60,766 nt of DNA from an uncultured Blautia sp. (GCA_900549015.1 URMH01000011.1:1-60766); one strand, 5' to 3'; shown: positions 1-8,472, counted from the first letter of the stretch. The notes: generated by a model not told the origin, from the sequence alone. Made by a program: numbers and translations.

Positions 1-1
1 T

Positions 2-1297
2 CTTTATCTTAGTATCGGCACACGTTTTATTCAGATTCGAAAATTCCCCCTGGCTATTAAAACAACCATAGGAAGAATCTTCAGCAAAAAAGATTCATCA
101 GACGGTACCATGACCCCATTCCAGGCAGTGTGCACTGCTCTTGCCGCAACTGTAGGCACAGGAAATATCGCAGGCGTTGCAGGAGCCATTGCCATCGGAG
201 GACCGGGTGCTGTATTCTGGATGTGGGTTTCTGCATTCCTTGGAATGTGCACCAAATTTTCAGAAGTAACTCTTGCTGTCCATTTCCGTGAAAGAAACGC
301 CCACGGCGATTATGTGGGCGGTCCCATGTACTACATAAAAAACGGACTTTCCAAAAACTGGCACTGGCTGGCTGTTCTCTTCTCCGTTTTCGGCGTCCTC
401 ACTGTTTTCGGAACAGGAAACGCCACACAGGTAAACACTATCACTACAGCCATCAATACCGCACTTTTAAATTTCAACCTGATTTCACCGGATTCCGTCA
501 AAACCGTAAATCTGGTACTCGGGATCGCCATTGCGGTAATCGTAGGACTTGTCCTTTTAGGGGGCGTCAAACGGATCGGAAGAGTGACAGAAAAACTCGT
601 TCCTTTTATGGCAGTCCTCTACATCGGACTTTCTCTCGGCGTTGTTCTTTTAAATATTGAAAATGTTCCTTCTGTATTCGCCTCTATTATCCACGGAGCC
701 TTCAATCCCTCCGCAGTAACCGGCGGTATTGTGGGAAGCTTCTTCCTCAGCATGAAAAAAGGCGTATCAAGAGGTATTTTTTCAAATGAGGCAGGTCTTG
801 GTACCGGCTCCATCGCACACGCCTGTGCAGATACGCAAGAGCCTGTAAAACAGGGGCTTTTCGGTATTTTTGAAGTATTTGCAGATACGATCGTTATCTG
901 TACACTGACTGCTCTTGTAATTCTTGTAAGCGGCGTTTCTGTTCCATATGGAGCAGACGCAGGCGCAGAACTTACGATTTCCGGCTTTACTGCCACTTAC
1001 GGAAACTGGGTATCCATTTTCACAGCCGTTGCCATGTGCTGCTTTGCTTTTTCCACGATCATCGGCTGGGGACTTTACGGTGCGAGATGTATTGAATTTC
1101 TTTTCTCCGTAAAAGTGATCCGCCCGTTTATGATTGTGTATTCTCTTGTTGCCATTCTTGGTGCGACTATGGATCTCGGGCTTCTCTGGAGTATTGCAGA
1201 GACCTTTAACGGACTGATGTCCATTCCAAACCTGATCGCCCTGTTCCTTCTCTCCGGAACAGTCGTAAAACTTGTAAAAGAATATTTTAATAAATAA
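2..1297 (+). CDS. Sodium:alanine symporter (AGCS family), 5' end outside window
   Basis: The open frame runs in from the left edge (residues LYLSIGTRFIQIRKFPLAIK), so the first ATG at 110 is internal and the gene is truncated by the window. The protein would cotransport alanine or glycine with Na+ (or H+) across the cytoplasmic membrane. Visible AGCS hallmarks are the N-terminal GTRFIQIR segment, the GTGNIAGVAGAIAIGGPGA stretch, the FxMWVSAFLGMCTKFSE region, GGPMYYIKNG, and the conserved FSNEAGLGTGSIAHA loop. About ten hydrophobic helices follow to the C-terminus (LVKEYFNK). Substrate is inferred from the family. It is followed at once by a strong terminator and has no partner gene in the window. 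Confidence 0.93.
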   Translation, partial: LYLSIGTRFIQIRKFPLAIKTTIGRIFSKKDSSDGTMTPFQAVCTALAATVGTGNIAGVAGAIAIGGPGAVFWMWVSAFLGMCTKFSEVTLAVHFRERNAHGDYVGGPMYYIKNGLSKNWHWLAVLFSVFGVLTVFGTGNATQVNTITTAINTALLNFNLISPDSVKTVNLVLGIAIAVIVGLVLLGGVKRIGRVTEKLVPFMAVLYIGLSLGVVLLNIENVPSVFASIIHGAFNPSAVTGGIVGSFFLSMKKGVSRGIFSNEAGLGTGSIAHACADTQEPVKQGLFGIFEVFADTIVICTLTALVILVSGVSVPYGADAGAELTISGFTATYGNWVSIFTAVAMCCFAFSTIIGWGLYGARCIEFLFSVKVIRPFMIVYSLVAILGATMDLGLLWSIAETFNGLMSIPNLIALFLLSGTVVKLVKEYFNK

Positions 1298-1300
1298 CAG

Positions 1301-1345
1301 AAAAAGAAGAATCCTTCCGTCAGACAGAAGTGATTCTTCTTTTTT
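1301..1345. terminator. Bidirectional intrinsic terminator
   Basis: A 13-bp inverted repeat (AAAAAGAAGAATC ... GATTCTTCTTTTT) lies four bases after the symporter stop. It ends in a T run on the + strand and, because the arms begin with A5, in a T run on the - strand too. It therefore can end both the symporter and the leftward small Cys-rich gene. Confidence 0.85.
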
Positions 1346-1350
1346 ATGCT

Positions 1351-1683
1351 TTACTCTGCGTCTTTTCTTAAAATTTCTTTTGGAGGCTCGATTTCATTTG
1401 CGATCGTATGCTCCGTAAGTTCTGACAATAATCTGATTTTTTTATTGATCAGAGGGCGCATACAGTTTGGTACGTGTTCCTGGTGGGCTCTGTGGATTGC
1501 CACGCACTCTTTGCAGTTTCCATGATAACGACAGGCTTTTTTGCAGGGACAGTGGTCTTTTTCCTTATATTCCTCCCGAAACTCTGCTGCAAATTCTTCC
1601 TGGAGACGAAGCCCCTCCTGCCTGTTTCCTTTGTGAAACTGTTCCATTGCTTCTTTTTCTTTAGAATTGCCATCGATTATCAT
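1351..1683 (-). CDS. Small Cys/His-rich protein, DUF6485-like
   Basis: A 110-residue soluble protein of unknown function. Residues about 43-77 hold a Cys/His cluster: CPCKKACRYHGNCKECVAIH, then HQEHVPNCMRP. The spacing suggests a zinc or Fe-S binding knuckle and resembles the small family I remember as DUF6485 (CxCxxxxCxRxGxCxxCxxxH), although that match is from memory. The N-terminal half is charged and helical. The start ATG at 1683 has GGAG nine bases upstream. It lies 27 bases after the stop of the membrane protein gene and so is probably the last gene of the sufC-sufB operon, which makes a metal-related role attractive but unproven. Confidence 0.75.
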   Translation of the reverse strand: MIIDGNSKEKEAMEQFHKGNRQEGLRLQEEFAAEFREEYKEKDHCPCKKACRYHGNCKECVAIHRAHQEHVPNCMRPLINKKIRLLSELTEHTIANEIEPPKEILRKDAE

Positions 1684-1710
1684 TACCCAATTCTCCTTTT
1701 ATGTACGTCT

Positions 1711-2472
1711 CTACTGAAGCGAAGAAATCCATTTTGCCGCATTTTCCTGGTTCAGAGAATTTTTCAACACACATACGTAAGCCTCATCATATACAAGACC
1801 ATAATTCTCTATAAATTCTTTATCTGTAATAATCACACAATCTCCATTTTCATATCCGGCAAATTTTTTATAATTCTCTCCCAGAACAGTTCCCATATTT
1901 TCCAGAATCCCCTTCCTGCTTTCCGTCTTATACATGGATTCCGGCATAATTACCACATCAAGGGTTCCAGCCTGCATCTGTGTCATAAATGACATCTGGG
2001 AATAGTATTCAAGATCTTTTCCGGTCTGATCCGTAGAGAAGTTTCCAATAACAGAAACCTGCTCATACTTGCTTTCTGCCCCCAGAATTTTTCGGATTTT
2101 CTCCTGTTCTTCTATAAAATCCTGCGCTTTTGTGTTCACTGCCGACACCGAAAGAACCGTTTCTATTTTTGCATGTTCATACCAGCGGTAGCCGCCGACT
2201 ACAGCAATAATTACACCAATAATCAGAATGGGAACCCACTTGTAATACATGAAAAAATATTCCATTTTTTTCTTAAATCCCATTCCCTGCAGCTTTTCCT
2301 TTTCCAGAAGACGCTTCTCTTTTGCAGTCATGTCCACAAGACTTTTCTTATGTTCCTTTTTCTCTTCTTTGCGATCCTCCTCATTCAGATACATTCTTGC
2401 TATGCTGTTCTGAGGCACCGCATTTTTTTCTTTTTCCTCTTCCCCCGTTTTTTTCTGCTGTTCTTCCGCCAT
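1711..2472 (-). CDS. Membrane-anchored protein of unknown function in the sufCB operon
   Basis: I do not recognise the family. The 253-residue protein begins with a very charged cytoplasmic segment (residues 1-70, rich in E and K), followed by one membrane helix at about 79-97 (VPILIIGVIIAVVGG). The extracytoplasmic domain (about 100-253) has alternating beta/alpha character reminiscent of a small binding-protein-like fold (GTLDVVIMPESMYK, CVIITDKEFIE). There is no signal peptidase site or lipobox. The gene starts 8 bases after the sufB-like stop and is therefore almost certainly cotranscribed with the Fe-S assembly genes. Its role there is not established. Confidence 0.8.
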   Translation of the reverse strand: MAEEQQKKTGEEEKEKNAVPQNSIARMYLNEEDRKEEKKEHKKSLVDMTAKEKRLLEKEKLQGMGFKKKMEYFFMYYKWVPILIIGVIIAVVGGYRWYEHAKIETVLSVSAVNTKAQDFIEEQEKIRKILGAESKYEQVSVIGNFSTDQTGKDLEYYSQMSFMTQMQAGTLDVVIMPESMYKTESRKGILENMGTVLGENYKKFAGYENGDCVIITDKEFIENYGLVYDEAYVCVLKNSLNQENAAKWISSLQ

Positions 2473-2480
2473 AAAATCTC

Positions 2481-3398
2481 CTACTTTAAAAATCCGCTGA
2501 TAATCTGTTCTTCCGCCTCTGCCTCTGTAAGACCAAGAGTCATAAGCTTAATCAACTGCTCTCCCGCTATTTTTCCGATGGCAGCCTCATGGATCAGGGC
2601 AGCGTCTACATGGTTTGCCGAAAGCTCCGGTATTGCGCTTATTCTGGCATCGTCCATAATGATCGCATCGCACTCTGTATGTCCGTTACATCTGTTATTT
2701 CCACAGATATGAGATTCAAACAGCTGGTAGGAATCATCTCTTGCAACAGAACGGGACACTACGTTTGCAGAACAGTCCTCCCCGTCAAGCTGCACATCAA
2801 AATGACTCTCTGCTTTCTGTGTTCCGTGAGTCATAAGACGTTCCATTACCACAAGCTTTGCTCCGTCCTTTAAATGCGCCTTGTTTCCCCTGTTTGTGGA
2901 GTCCACGCCGCGGATCTGGGCAGTATCCATCTCCATAAAACTGTCTTCACCGAGATAGATTTCCGTCACAGGGTTCATGATGCGTTCCCCTTTTCCATCG
3001 CCGCTTCCATAATGCTTTTCCACATATTTAATATGTGCATTTTTTTCCACAAAAAAGCGATGGATCCCGTCATGGCGGCTTGCCGCATCTCCGCTGTTAT
3101 GAATGCCGCAGCCTGCTATGATCGTAACGTCTGCGCCCTCTCCGATATAAAAATCGTTGTACACAACCTCCTCAAGACCGGACTGGCTTAAAATAACGGG
3201 AATATGTACACTCTCATGCTTCGTTCCCGGTTTAATGTGGATTTCTATACCGCTTTTATCTTCCTTTGTGACAATCTGAATATTTTCTGTACAGCCTCTT
3301 TCCACACTTGCACCGTTTGCTCTTATGTTATATGCTCCTGCCGGAATTTCGTGCAGTCCGGATACTGCCTCCAGTAAATCTTTCTGTATTGTGTCCAT
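2481..3398 (-). CDS. sufB: SufB/SufD-family Fe-S cluster scaffold (minimal SUF, SmsB-type)
   Basis: This 305-residue protein is shorter than classical SufB (about 470) or SufD (about 420) and has the right-handed beta-helix core of the family. Recognisable segments are VSRSVARDDSYQLFESHICG, CNGHTECDAIIMD, and the C-terminal region with HEAAIGKIAGEQLIKLMTLG and EAEEQIISGFL. Together with the adjacent SufC ATPase it forms a two-component Fe-S assembly machine that builds and transfers clusters in the cytoplasm. No sufS, sufU or sufE is adjacent, which matches the SUF-like minimal (SMS) arrangement described in anaerobes. The assignment to SMS rather than to a lone SufD is inference from gene content. 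Confidence 0.85.
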   Translation of the reverse strand: MDTIQKDLLEAVSGLHEIPAGAYNIRANGASVERGCTENIQIVTKEDKSGIEIHIKPGTKHESVHIPVILSQSGLEEVVYNDFYIGEGADVTIIAGCGIHNSGDAASRHDGIHRFFVEKNAHIKYVEKHYGSGDGKGERIMNPVTEIYLGEDSFMEMDTAQIRGVDSTNRGNKAHLKDGAKLVVMERLMTHGTQKAESHFDVQLDGEDCSANVVSRSVARDDSYQLFESHICGNNRCNGHTECDAIIMDDARISAIPELSANHVDAALIHEAAIGKIAGEQLIKLMTLGLTEAEAEEQIISGFLK

Positions 3399-3408
3399 AC
3401 TGCTCCTC

Positions 3409-4158
3409 CTATTTCTCCCCGGTTAATTTTTTACAGCCCATTGCCGCTGCGTTTGCAGTTCCAAGAAGCTTTGGCATCATTTCTTCTTTTGTACCTTTTT
3501 CTCTCAGTTCTCCGTCTGCAATTAAAATAATCTCGTCTGCTATATCCAGAATGCGCTCCTGATGGGAAATAATAAGAATAGAACCATGAAGCTGGCTATG
3601 CATTTCTTCGAAAACCTGAATCAGATTCTGAAAACTCCATAAATCAATTCCCGCTTCCGGTTCATCAAAAACAGAGACTCTTGTTTTTCTTGCCATAATC
3701 GTGGCAATCTCAATTCGTTTAATTTCTCCTCCGGAAAGGCTTCCGTTTACTTCTCTCTTTATATAATCCTTTGCACAGAGCCCTACCTTTGAAAGATACT
3801 GACAGGCGTCTGTCACAGAAATTTCTTTCCCTGCTGCAAGGCGAATCAAATCAAAAACTGTCACTCCTTTAAAGCGAACCGGCTGCTGGAAGGCATAGCT
3901 GATTCCAAGCTTTGCCCTGTCTGTAATACTCATATCTGTAATGTCCTGTCCATCCCAGAGAATCTGACCAGAGGTTGGCTTTTCAATACCTGCGATAATT
4001 TTCGCAAGGGTGGATTTTCCTCCTCCATTTGGCCCTGTGATAACTACAAATTTATTATCCTCCAGTGTCATACTTACATCTTTTAAGATTCCCTTTTCCT
4101 TCTGATTTCTGGACCTCTCGTCCGGAACCTGAAAGGAAATATTCCTTAATTCCAGCAT
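3409..4158 (-). CDS. sufC: SufC-type ABC ATPase for Fe-S cluster assembly
   Basis: A soluble ABC ATPase of 249 residues, the normal length for SufC. It shows Walker A GPNGGGKSTLAKIIAG (about 42-57), the Q-loop region SYAFQQPVRFKGVT, the signature LSGGEIKRIEIA, Walker B VSVFDEPEAGIDLWS and the switch ILIISHQERIL. The divergent signature and the DEPEAGIDLW segment are typical of SufC rather than of transporters, and no membrane subunit is nearby. It is the first gene of a leftward run sufC-sufB-membrane protein-Cys-rich protein, with gaps of 10, 8 and 27 bases. It powers conformational changes of the SufB-like scaffold. Confidence 0.92.
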   Translation of the reverse strand: MLELRNISFQVPDERSRNQKEKGILKDVSMTLEDNKFVVITGPNGGGKSTLAKIIAGIEKPTSGQILWDGQDITDMSITDRAKLGISYAFQQPVRFKGVTVFDLIRLAAGKEISVTDACQYLSKVGLCAKDYIKREVNGSLSGGEIKRIEIATIMARKTRVSVFDEPEAGIDLWSFQNLIQVFEEMHSQLHGSILIISHQERILDIADEIILIADGELREKGTKEEMMPKLLGTANAAAMGCKKLTGEK

Positions 4159-4195
4159 GATGTAACCTCCATCTATTGTATACTCATTTAATCAT

Positions 4196-4231
4196 AATGC
4201 AGGAACTGCCTTCTCCGGCAATCCCTGCATT
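4196..4231 (-). other. Inverted repeat between acyltransferase and sufC
   Basis: AATGCAGG ... CCTGCATT forms an 8-bp outer stem with an inner GCC/GGC pair. It begins two bases after the acyltransferase stop and lies 38 bases upstream of the sufC start. There is no T tract on the - strand, so it is not a convincing intrinsic terminator. It could be a weak terminator, an mRNA-end hairpin, or an operator in front of sufC. Confidence 0.4.
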
Positions 4232-4232
4232 A

Positions 4233-5273
4233 TCATAGCACACTTTTCCTTTTATGAACAGAGGATTCCCCCTGTTTTTCTGTGTAAAACCTGTGAACAC
4301 CGCTTCTCTGCACTTTTTTTAGCAATACTGCAAGAGCCGTCGTCAAAAAAGCGGTAAGCAGCGGATAGAGCCACAGATATACCGTACTATTTTCAACTCC
4401 AGCCAAAACTGCCCCTTTCTTTACCACATCGGATACTGCCAGATGAAAAAGGTAAATAAAAAAGGAATATTTAACGCCGATCTCTGCAAGAAAGGACGGC
4501 GCTTTTTCTTTCTCTTTTATAATCCCCAAGAAAAACAGGCTGAATGTCAGAATAACAGAACCTGTAAAAAGCTCCATCTGTCCCAGAAGGAAGTATTCCC
4601 CTACAGACATGACAAGCCCCAGAATCATTCCCACATATACGGCTCTGCTTTTTAAATATTTTTTTAAGTGCTCCTGCCTCCTGTGTATCCAGTAGCCTGC
4701 CATAAAGAAAGGAAATCCTGTGTATAAGTAATTGCGAAATTCCATGACCCTGTATTCCTTTCCCGTAAATACAGCCGCCTCTTCCATATAAAAATGACAG
4801 AGCAGAAGAACCGGGATTAAAAATCCCGCAGGCTTTTGTGCTCGCAGCTTTTCCACCAGCCAAAATAAAACATAACAGTATAAAAGAGCCGGCAGAAACC
4901 AGAGATGCCACTTTATATCTGTCGTATTGTTGTAATACAGAAAATTCCTGATATTTTCTTTCTCAAAAAGTTCCTGAAACCATAAAACCGGCGATTTTCC
5001 TTCTATTATATGCCAAATCCACTGCCACACAAGATAAAATCCGAACGAGGTGACGCATAAGAAAAACGTATGCCTGATTTTTCCCGGAATGCGCGCTCCT
5101 GCATTTCCGTCTTTTCTCCAGCAAAAATACCCGGAAATCATAAAGAAAAAAGGAACTGCAAATCTTGCAGCCGCATTAAAAATCTCCCCTGTCACTCCCG
5201 GAAAGTGAAGGTGAAGAAACACCACCATATAGGCTGCCGCTGCCTTTTCTGCATCTAACACATGATTTCTCAT
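4233..5273 (-). CDS. Acyltransferase 3 family integral membrane protein
   Basis: A 346-residue polytopic membrane protein of the OafA/acyltransferase-3 superfamily, which transfers O-acyl groups (often acetyl) to cell-surface glycans. The N-terminus carries the family signature: YMVVFLHLHFP with the essential His, followed by RFAVPFFFMISGYFCWRK. About ten hydrophobic segments follow, including WHLWFLPALLYCYVLFWLV and YSFFIYLFHLAVSDVV with a conserved late His. The acceptor cannot be read from sequence. It stands alone between sufC and the DUF3825 gene. The start ATG at 5273 has AGGA a few bases upstream. Confidence 0.88.
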   Translation of the reverse strand: MRNHVLDAEKAAAAYMVVFLHLHFPGVTGEIFNAAARFAVPFFFMISGYFCWRKDGNAGARIPGKIRHTFFLCVTSFGFYLVWQWIWHIIEGKSPVLWFQELFEKENIRNFLYYNNTTDIKWHLWFLPALLYCYVLFWLVEKLRAQKPAGFLIPVLLLCHFYMEEAAVFTGKEYRVMEFRNYLYTGFPFFMAGYWIHRRQEHLKKYLKSRAVYVGMILGLVMSVGEYFLLGQMELFTGSVILTFSLFFLGIIKEKEKAPSFLAEIGVKYSFFIYLFHLAVSDVVKKGAVLAGVENSTVYLWLYPLLTAFLTTALAVLLKKVQRSGVHRFYTEKQGESSVHKRKSVL

Positions 5274-5339
5274 AAAATCCTGAAATTTCCTCTCTGTTTT
5301 TCAGGGTAGTATAACAGAGGATTTTTTTCATGTCAATGT

Positions 5340-6089
5340 TCAGGACGCCTGAGGCTTTAACCAGGAACTGTCAAGGCGGGCAAGAAGCCGCGCGTTATGA
5401 TACGCCATTTTTAAAGTCAGGCAGGTTCTTCCAAGATACCTGGAGCCGTCCGCCGTTTTCATGCAAGCCAGCGCAAGATCCGGTTTTCCCGGGCTTTGCA
5501 GACAGATGGGGATCAAAAGCTGAATGCCGTGATTATAATACTGAGGAATGGCAGTTTTATAATCTGCTTCCAGCATACGCCTCGTCTGTTTTAATGCCCC
5601 GTCAAAAAGCTGTACTCTCATGGTGCTGTTCCTTACTCTCTCCGGAAGGCGGCCTGCATTTTCTTCTTCCCCGAATATGTGCTCATACTGAGGAACAACA
5701 GGAATGGACGTATCAAATACAAGCTCGGACGGATCTTTTACGTACTGAGCTTTTTCCGGAAGCTTTACAGATTTCATTTTCAGAAGATGATACTCTGTAT
5801 AAAATCCTTCCAGAAACCATTTCTGTCTCCCCGGTATGAGATTTGGCACAAAATAAGCATAAATAGGCTGATAATAATAATTAAATAATCCTGTATTAAA
5901 CACTGCGTATTTTTCTTCTTCCAGAACCTTTTTCTCCTCGTACAGCCTTCGAAATGTCTGTTCCAGATACCCCTTTAAGATTCCGTTATCCTCCGCCGCT
6001 CCAAAGCTCCATTTTTCCGGCGCCATTCTCGCAAGACACTGGATCTGGCGATTATAATTTCCGCAATATGTGAAATCAAATAAATTCAT
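5340..6089 (-). CDS. DUF3825-like protein
   Basis: A 249-residue soluble protein. The order of motifs matches what I recall of DUF3825: an N-terminal LARMAPEKWSF segment, LKGYLEQTFRRLYEEKK, the FNTGLFNYYYQPIYAYFVPN block, and a C-terminal YLGRTCLTLKMAYHNARLLAR helix. In other proteins this domain is found with nucleic-acid or nucleotide-related partners, but no enzymatic function is established. No membrane segment or signal peptide is seen. It is divergent from the MerR-methyltransferase gene across a 160-base gap. A GGAGG lies upstream of the ATG at 6089. Confidence 0.75.
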   Translation of the reverse strand: MNLFDFTYCGNYNRQIQCLARMAPEKWSFGAAEDNGILKGYLEQTFRRLYEEKKVLEEEKYAVFNTGLFNYYYQPIYAYFVPNLIPGRQKWFLEGFYTEYHLLKMKSVKLPEKAQYVKDPSELVFDTSIPVVPQYEHIFGEEENAGRLPERVRNSTMRVQLFDGALKQTRRMLEADYKTAIPQYYNHGIQLLIPICLQSPGKPDLALACMKTADGSRYLGRTCLTLKMAYHNARLLARLDSSWLKPQAS

Positions 6090-6182
6090 GGGAAACCTCC
6101 TGTTTTCCGTATCTTTGAGACAAGTGTCCCTTCTATATTATTGTATCGTTTTCTTCGCCGGAAAGAACCTTCGATTTCTCTG

Positions 6183-6211
6183 TTGCTTCTTCTTTCTGTT
6201 CCTTCTATAAT
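6183..6211 (+). promoter_or_regulatory. Candidate sigma-A promoter for the MerR-methyltransferase gene
   Basis: TTGCTT (6183-6188), a 17-base spacer and TATAAT (6206-6211) lie 38 bases before the ATG at 6250. A second TATAAT overlaps the expected start site. The spacing is standard, not the 19-20 bases of MerR-activated promoters. Confidence 0.5.
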
Positions 6212-6249
6212 ATCTATAATAAAAATTTTTTTCAGAAACGGAGTTTTAT

Positions 6250-7431
6250 ATGAAAAAAGACGGTTATTATTCTTCCGGCGAATTTGCCAGAATGGCGCAC
6301 GTTACCCTGCGGACCATCCGCTATTACGACAAGCAGGATATTTTAAAACCCTCCTTTGTGACAGAGGCAGGGGCGCGGTTTTATACAGACGAAGACTTTG
6401 CCCGGCTTCAGCAGATCCTTCTCCTGAAATACCTTGGTTTTTCCCTTGATGATATACGGGAAATGACCATCGACGATTCCGATTATCACTTTATGCTCAA
6501 TTCCCTGAATATTCAGCTTAAACTTGTAAAAGATAAAATCGAGCAGATGCAGCTTGTGGAAAAAGCTATTGAAGATACTGCCAGCGCCATACAGACAGAG
6601 CACACCATTGACTGGAGCAATATGCTGAATCTGATTCATCTTACCAATATGGAAAAAAGTATGAAAAACCAGTATCAGAATGCTTCCAATATCTCGGCGC
6701 GGATCAGCCTTCACAGCCTGTATTCCCAGAATAAGGAGGGGTGGTTTCCCTGGATCTTCAGGCAATGCGACATCCATCCTTCTATGAAAATCCTGGAAGC
6801 AGGGTGTGGAGACGGCGCTTTATGGACAGAAAATCTCAACCTCCTTCCCGAAAAAATTTCCATAACACTTTCCGATATATCAGAAGGAATGCTGCGAGAT
6901 GCCAGAAGAGCGGTAGATGCTTCTGACAGACGCTTTTCCTACCGTAGATTTGACTGTGCGAAAATCCCCTTTGAGGCTGCCTCCTTTGACCTTGTGATCG
7001 CCAACCATGTCCTTTTTTACTGTGAAAATCTCCCCTCCGTATGCAGGGAAATTAAGCGGGTGCTAAAGCCGGGGGGACGGTTTATCTGCAGCACCTACGG
7101 AAAAAAACATATGCAGGAGGTCAGCAGTCTTGTACAGAGCTTTGACGAACGGATCGTTTTATCTGCCGATAAATTATACGAAAAATTCGGACGGGAAAAC
7201 GGAGCCGAAATCCTCTCCTGCTTTTTTTCGGAAGTAAACTGGATCTCTTATGAGGATTCTCTTTTTATTCCCGAGTCAGAACCTCTGATTTCCTATATTC
7301 TCTCCTGCCACGGAAACCAAAACCAGTATATTCTGGAACATTACAAAGAATTTCGCTCCTTTGTATCCAGAAAAACAAAAAACGGATTTTCTGTGACAAA
7401 GGACGCCGGCATTTTTATTTGTGCAAATTAA
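6250..7431 (+). CDS. MerR-family regulator fused to a SAM-dependent methyltransferase
   Basis: The 393-residue protein has an N-terminal MerR winged-helix domain (about 5-75: YYSSGEFARMAHVTLRTIRY, GARFYTDEDF, LKYLGFSLDDI) and a dimerisation coiled coil (about 85-115). A class I methyltransferase domain follows at about 160-300: motif I ILEAGCGDGALW at 181-192, the acidic end of strand 2 at LSDIS, FDLVIANHVLFY, and IKRVLKPGGRFICSTYG. The effector-binding part of MerR proteins is thus replaced by a catalytic domain. Such fusions occur in Firmicutes, but their substrates are generally unknown. The ATG has GGAG upstream. The next gene, rmlA, follows a promoter with MerR-like dyads, so it is a possible target. 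Confidence 0.88.
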   Translation: MKKDGYYSSGEFARMAHVTLRTIRYYDKQDILKPSFVTEAGARFYTDEDFARLQQILLLKYLGFSLDDIREMTIDDSDYHFMLNSLNIQLKLVKDKIEQMQLVEKAIEDTASAIQTEHTIDWSNMLNLIHLTNMEKSMKNQYQNASNISARISLHSLYSQNKEGWFPWIFRQCDIHPSMKILEAGCGDGALWTENLNLLPEKISITLSDISEGMLRDARRAVDASDRRFSYRRFDCAKIPFEAASFDLVIANHVLFYCENLPSVCREIKRVLKPGGRFICSTYGKKHMQEVSSLVQSFDERIVLSADKLYEKFGRENGAEILSCFFSEVNWISYEDSLFIPESEPLISYILSCHGNQNQYILEHYKEFRSFVSRKTKNGFSVTKDAGIFICAN

Positions 7432-7457
7432 CCAAATTTTACAATTTTATTAAAAAA

Positions 7458-7491
7458 ACCTTGAAAGTAACCTAAGGTCACCTTTTATAAT
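7458..7491 (+). promoter_or_regulatory. rmlABD promoter with 19-base spacer and overlapping dyads
   Basis: TTGAAA (7461-7466) and TATAAT (7486-7491) are separated by 19 bases, a spacer length characteristic of MerR-activated promoters. Within it lie two palindromes that share an arm: ACCTAAGGT (7470-7478) and AAGGTCACCTT (7474-7484). A further ACCTT half-site sits at 7458-7462. The gene just upstream encodes a MerR-family protein. The hexamers are clear; control by that protein is inference. Confidence 0.65.
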
Positions 7492-7547
7492 GCAATTACA
7501 ACATGAGGAATCGCAGAATTACAACATAGCTATGAAAGGAGTTTATT

Positions 7548-8444
7548 ATGAAGGGAATCATTTTAGCGGGAGGCTCAGGAACACGCCTTTATCCACTGAC
7601 TATGGTCACATCAAAGCAGCTTCTCCCCATCTACGACAAACCAATGATTTATTATCCCATGTCTGTTCTCATGAACGCAGGCATCCGCGATATTTTAATC
7701 ATTTCCACACCGCAGGATACGCCGCGTTTCCAGGAGCTTTTAGGAGACGGTCACCAGTTTGGCGTAAACTTAACTTACGCGGTACAGCCAAGCCCGGACG
7801 GGCTTGCACAGGCTTTTATCATCGGAGAGGAATTTATCGGAAACGATACAGTGGCTATGGTTCTTGGCGACAATATTTTCGCAGGACATGGTCTGAAAAA
7901 CCGACTGAAAACAGCCGTAAAAAATGCGGAATCCGGAAAAGGCGCAACTGTATTCGGCTATTACGTAGACGACCCGGAGCGTTTTGGAATTGTGGAGTTT
8001 GACAAAACAGGAAAAGCTGTCTCCATCGAGGAAAAACCGGAGCAGCCAAAGAGCAACTACTGCGTCACAGGCCTTTACTTCTACGACAACCGCGTAGTGG
8101 AGTATGCCAAAAACTTAAAGCCGAGCGCAAGAGGAGAGCTTGAGATCACAGATCTGAACCGGATTTACCTGGAAAACAACGAGCTGAACGTGGAGCTTTT
8201 AGGACAGGGCTTTACCTGGCTTGACACAGGCACACATGAAAGTCTTGTGGAGGCTACAAACTTTGTAAAGACAATGGAAAGCCACCAGCACAGAAAAATT
8301 GCCTGCCTTGAGGAAATCGCCTACTTAAACGGCTGGATCACAAAAGAAGACGTATTAAAGGTATATGAGATTCTGAAAAAGAATCAGTACGGACAGTATT
8401 TAAAAGACGTTCTGGACGGAAAATATCTGGACATCTTACATTAA
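7548..8444 (+). CDS. rmlA: Glucose-1-phosphate thymidylyltransferase
   Basis: It makes dTDP-glucose from dTTP and glucose-1-phosphate, the first step of dTDP-L-rhamnose synthesis in the cytoplasm. The 298-residue length is typical. The nucleotide-binding signature GGSGTRLYPLT is at about 8-18, followed by SKQLLPIYDKPMIYYP, the metal-binding LGDNIFAGHGL, GYYVDDPERFGIVEFD and TWLDTGTHESL. AAAGGAG lies seven bases before the ATG. It is the first gene of a three-gene run with rmlB and rmlD, 28 and 12 bases apart. Confidence 0.97.
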   Translation: MKGIILAGGSGTRLYPLTMVTSKQLLPIYDKPMIYYPMSVLMNAGIRDILIISTPQDTPRFQELLGDGHQFGVNLTYAVQPSPDGLAQAFIIGEEFIGNDTVAMVLGDNIFAGHGLKNRLKTAVKNAESGKGATVFGYYVDDPERFGIVEFDKTGKAVSIEEKPEQPKSNYCVTGLYFYDNRVVEYAKNLKPSARGELEITDLNRIYLENNELNVELLGQGFTWLDTGTHESLVEATNFVKTMESHQHRKIACLEEIAYLNGWITKEDVLKVYEILKKNQYGQYLKDVLDGKYLDILH

Positions 8445-8472
8445 ACGCTCATAAAGAAAAGGAGATTTTTAC

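Noticed and set aside
2173..2712. A 179-codon + strand frame across the membrane-protein and sufB-like genes
   Set aside because: It spans two real genes on the opposite strand and reads as low-complexity Phe/Leu/Ser sequence.
4196..4231. Intrinsic terminator after the acyltransferase gene
   Set aside because: The stem is good but no T run follows on the - strand, so it is listed only as an inverted repeat.
5274..5339. A terminator between the DUF3825 and acyltransferase genes
   Set aside because: CCTCTGTT and AACAGAGAGG can pair imperfectly, but the 3' arm includes the region just before the acyltransferase ribosome-binding site and no proper T tract follows.
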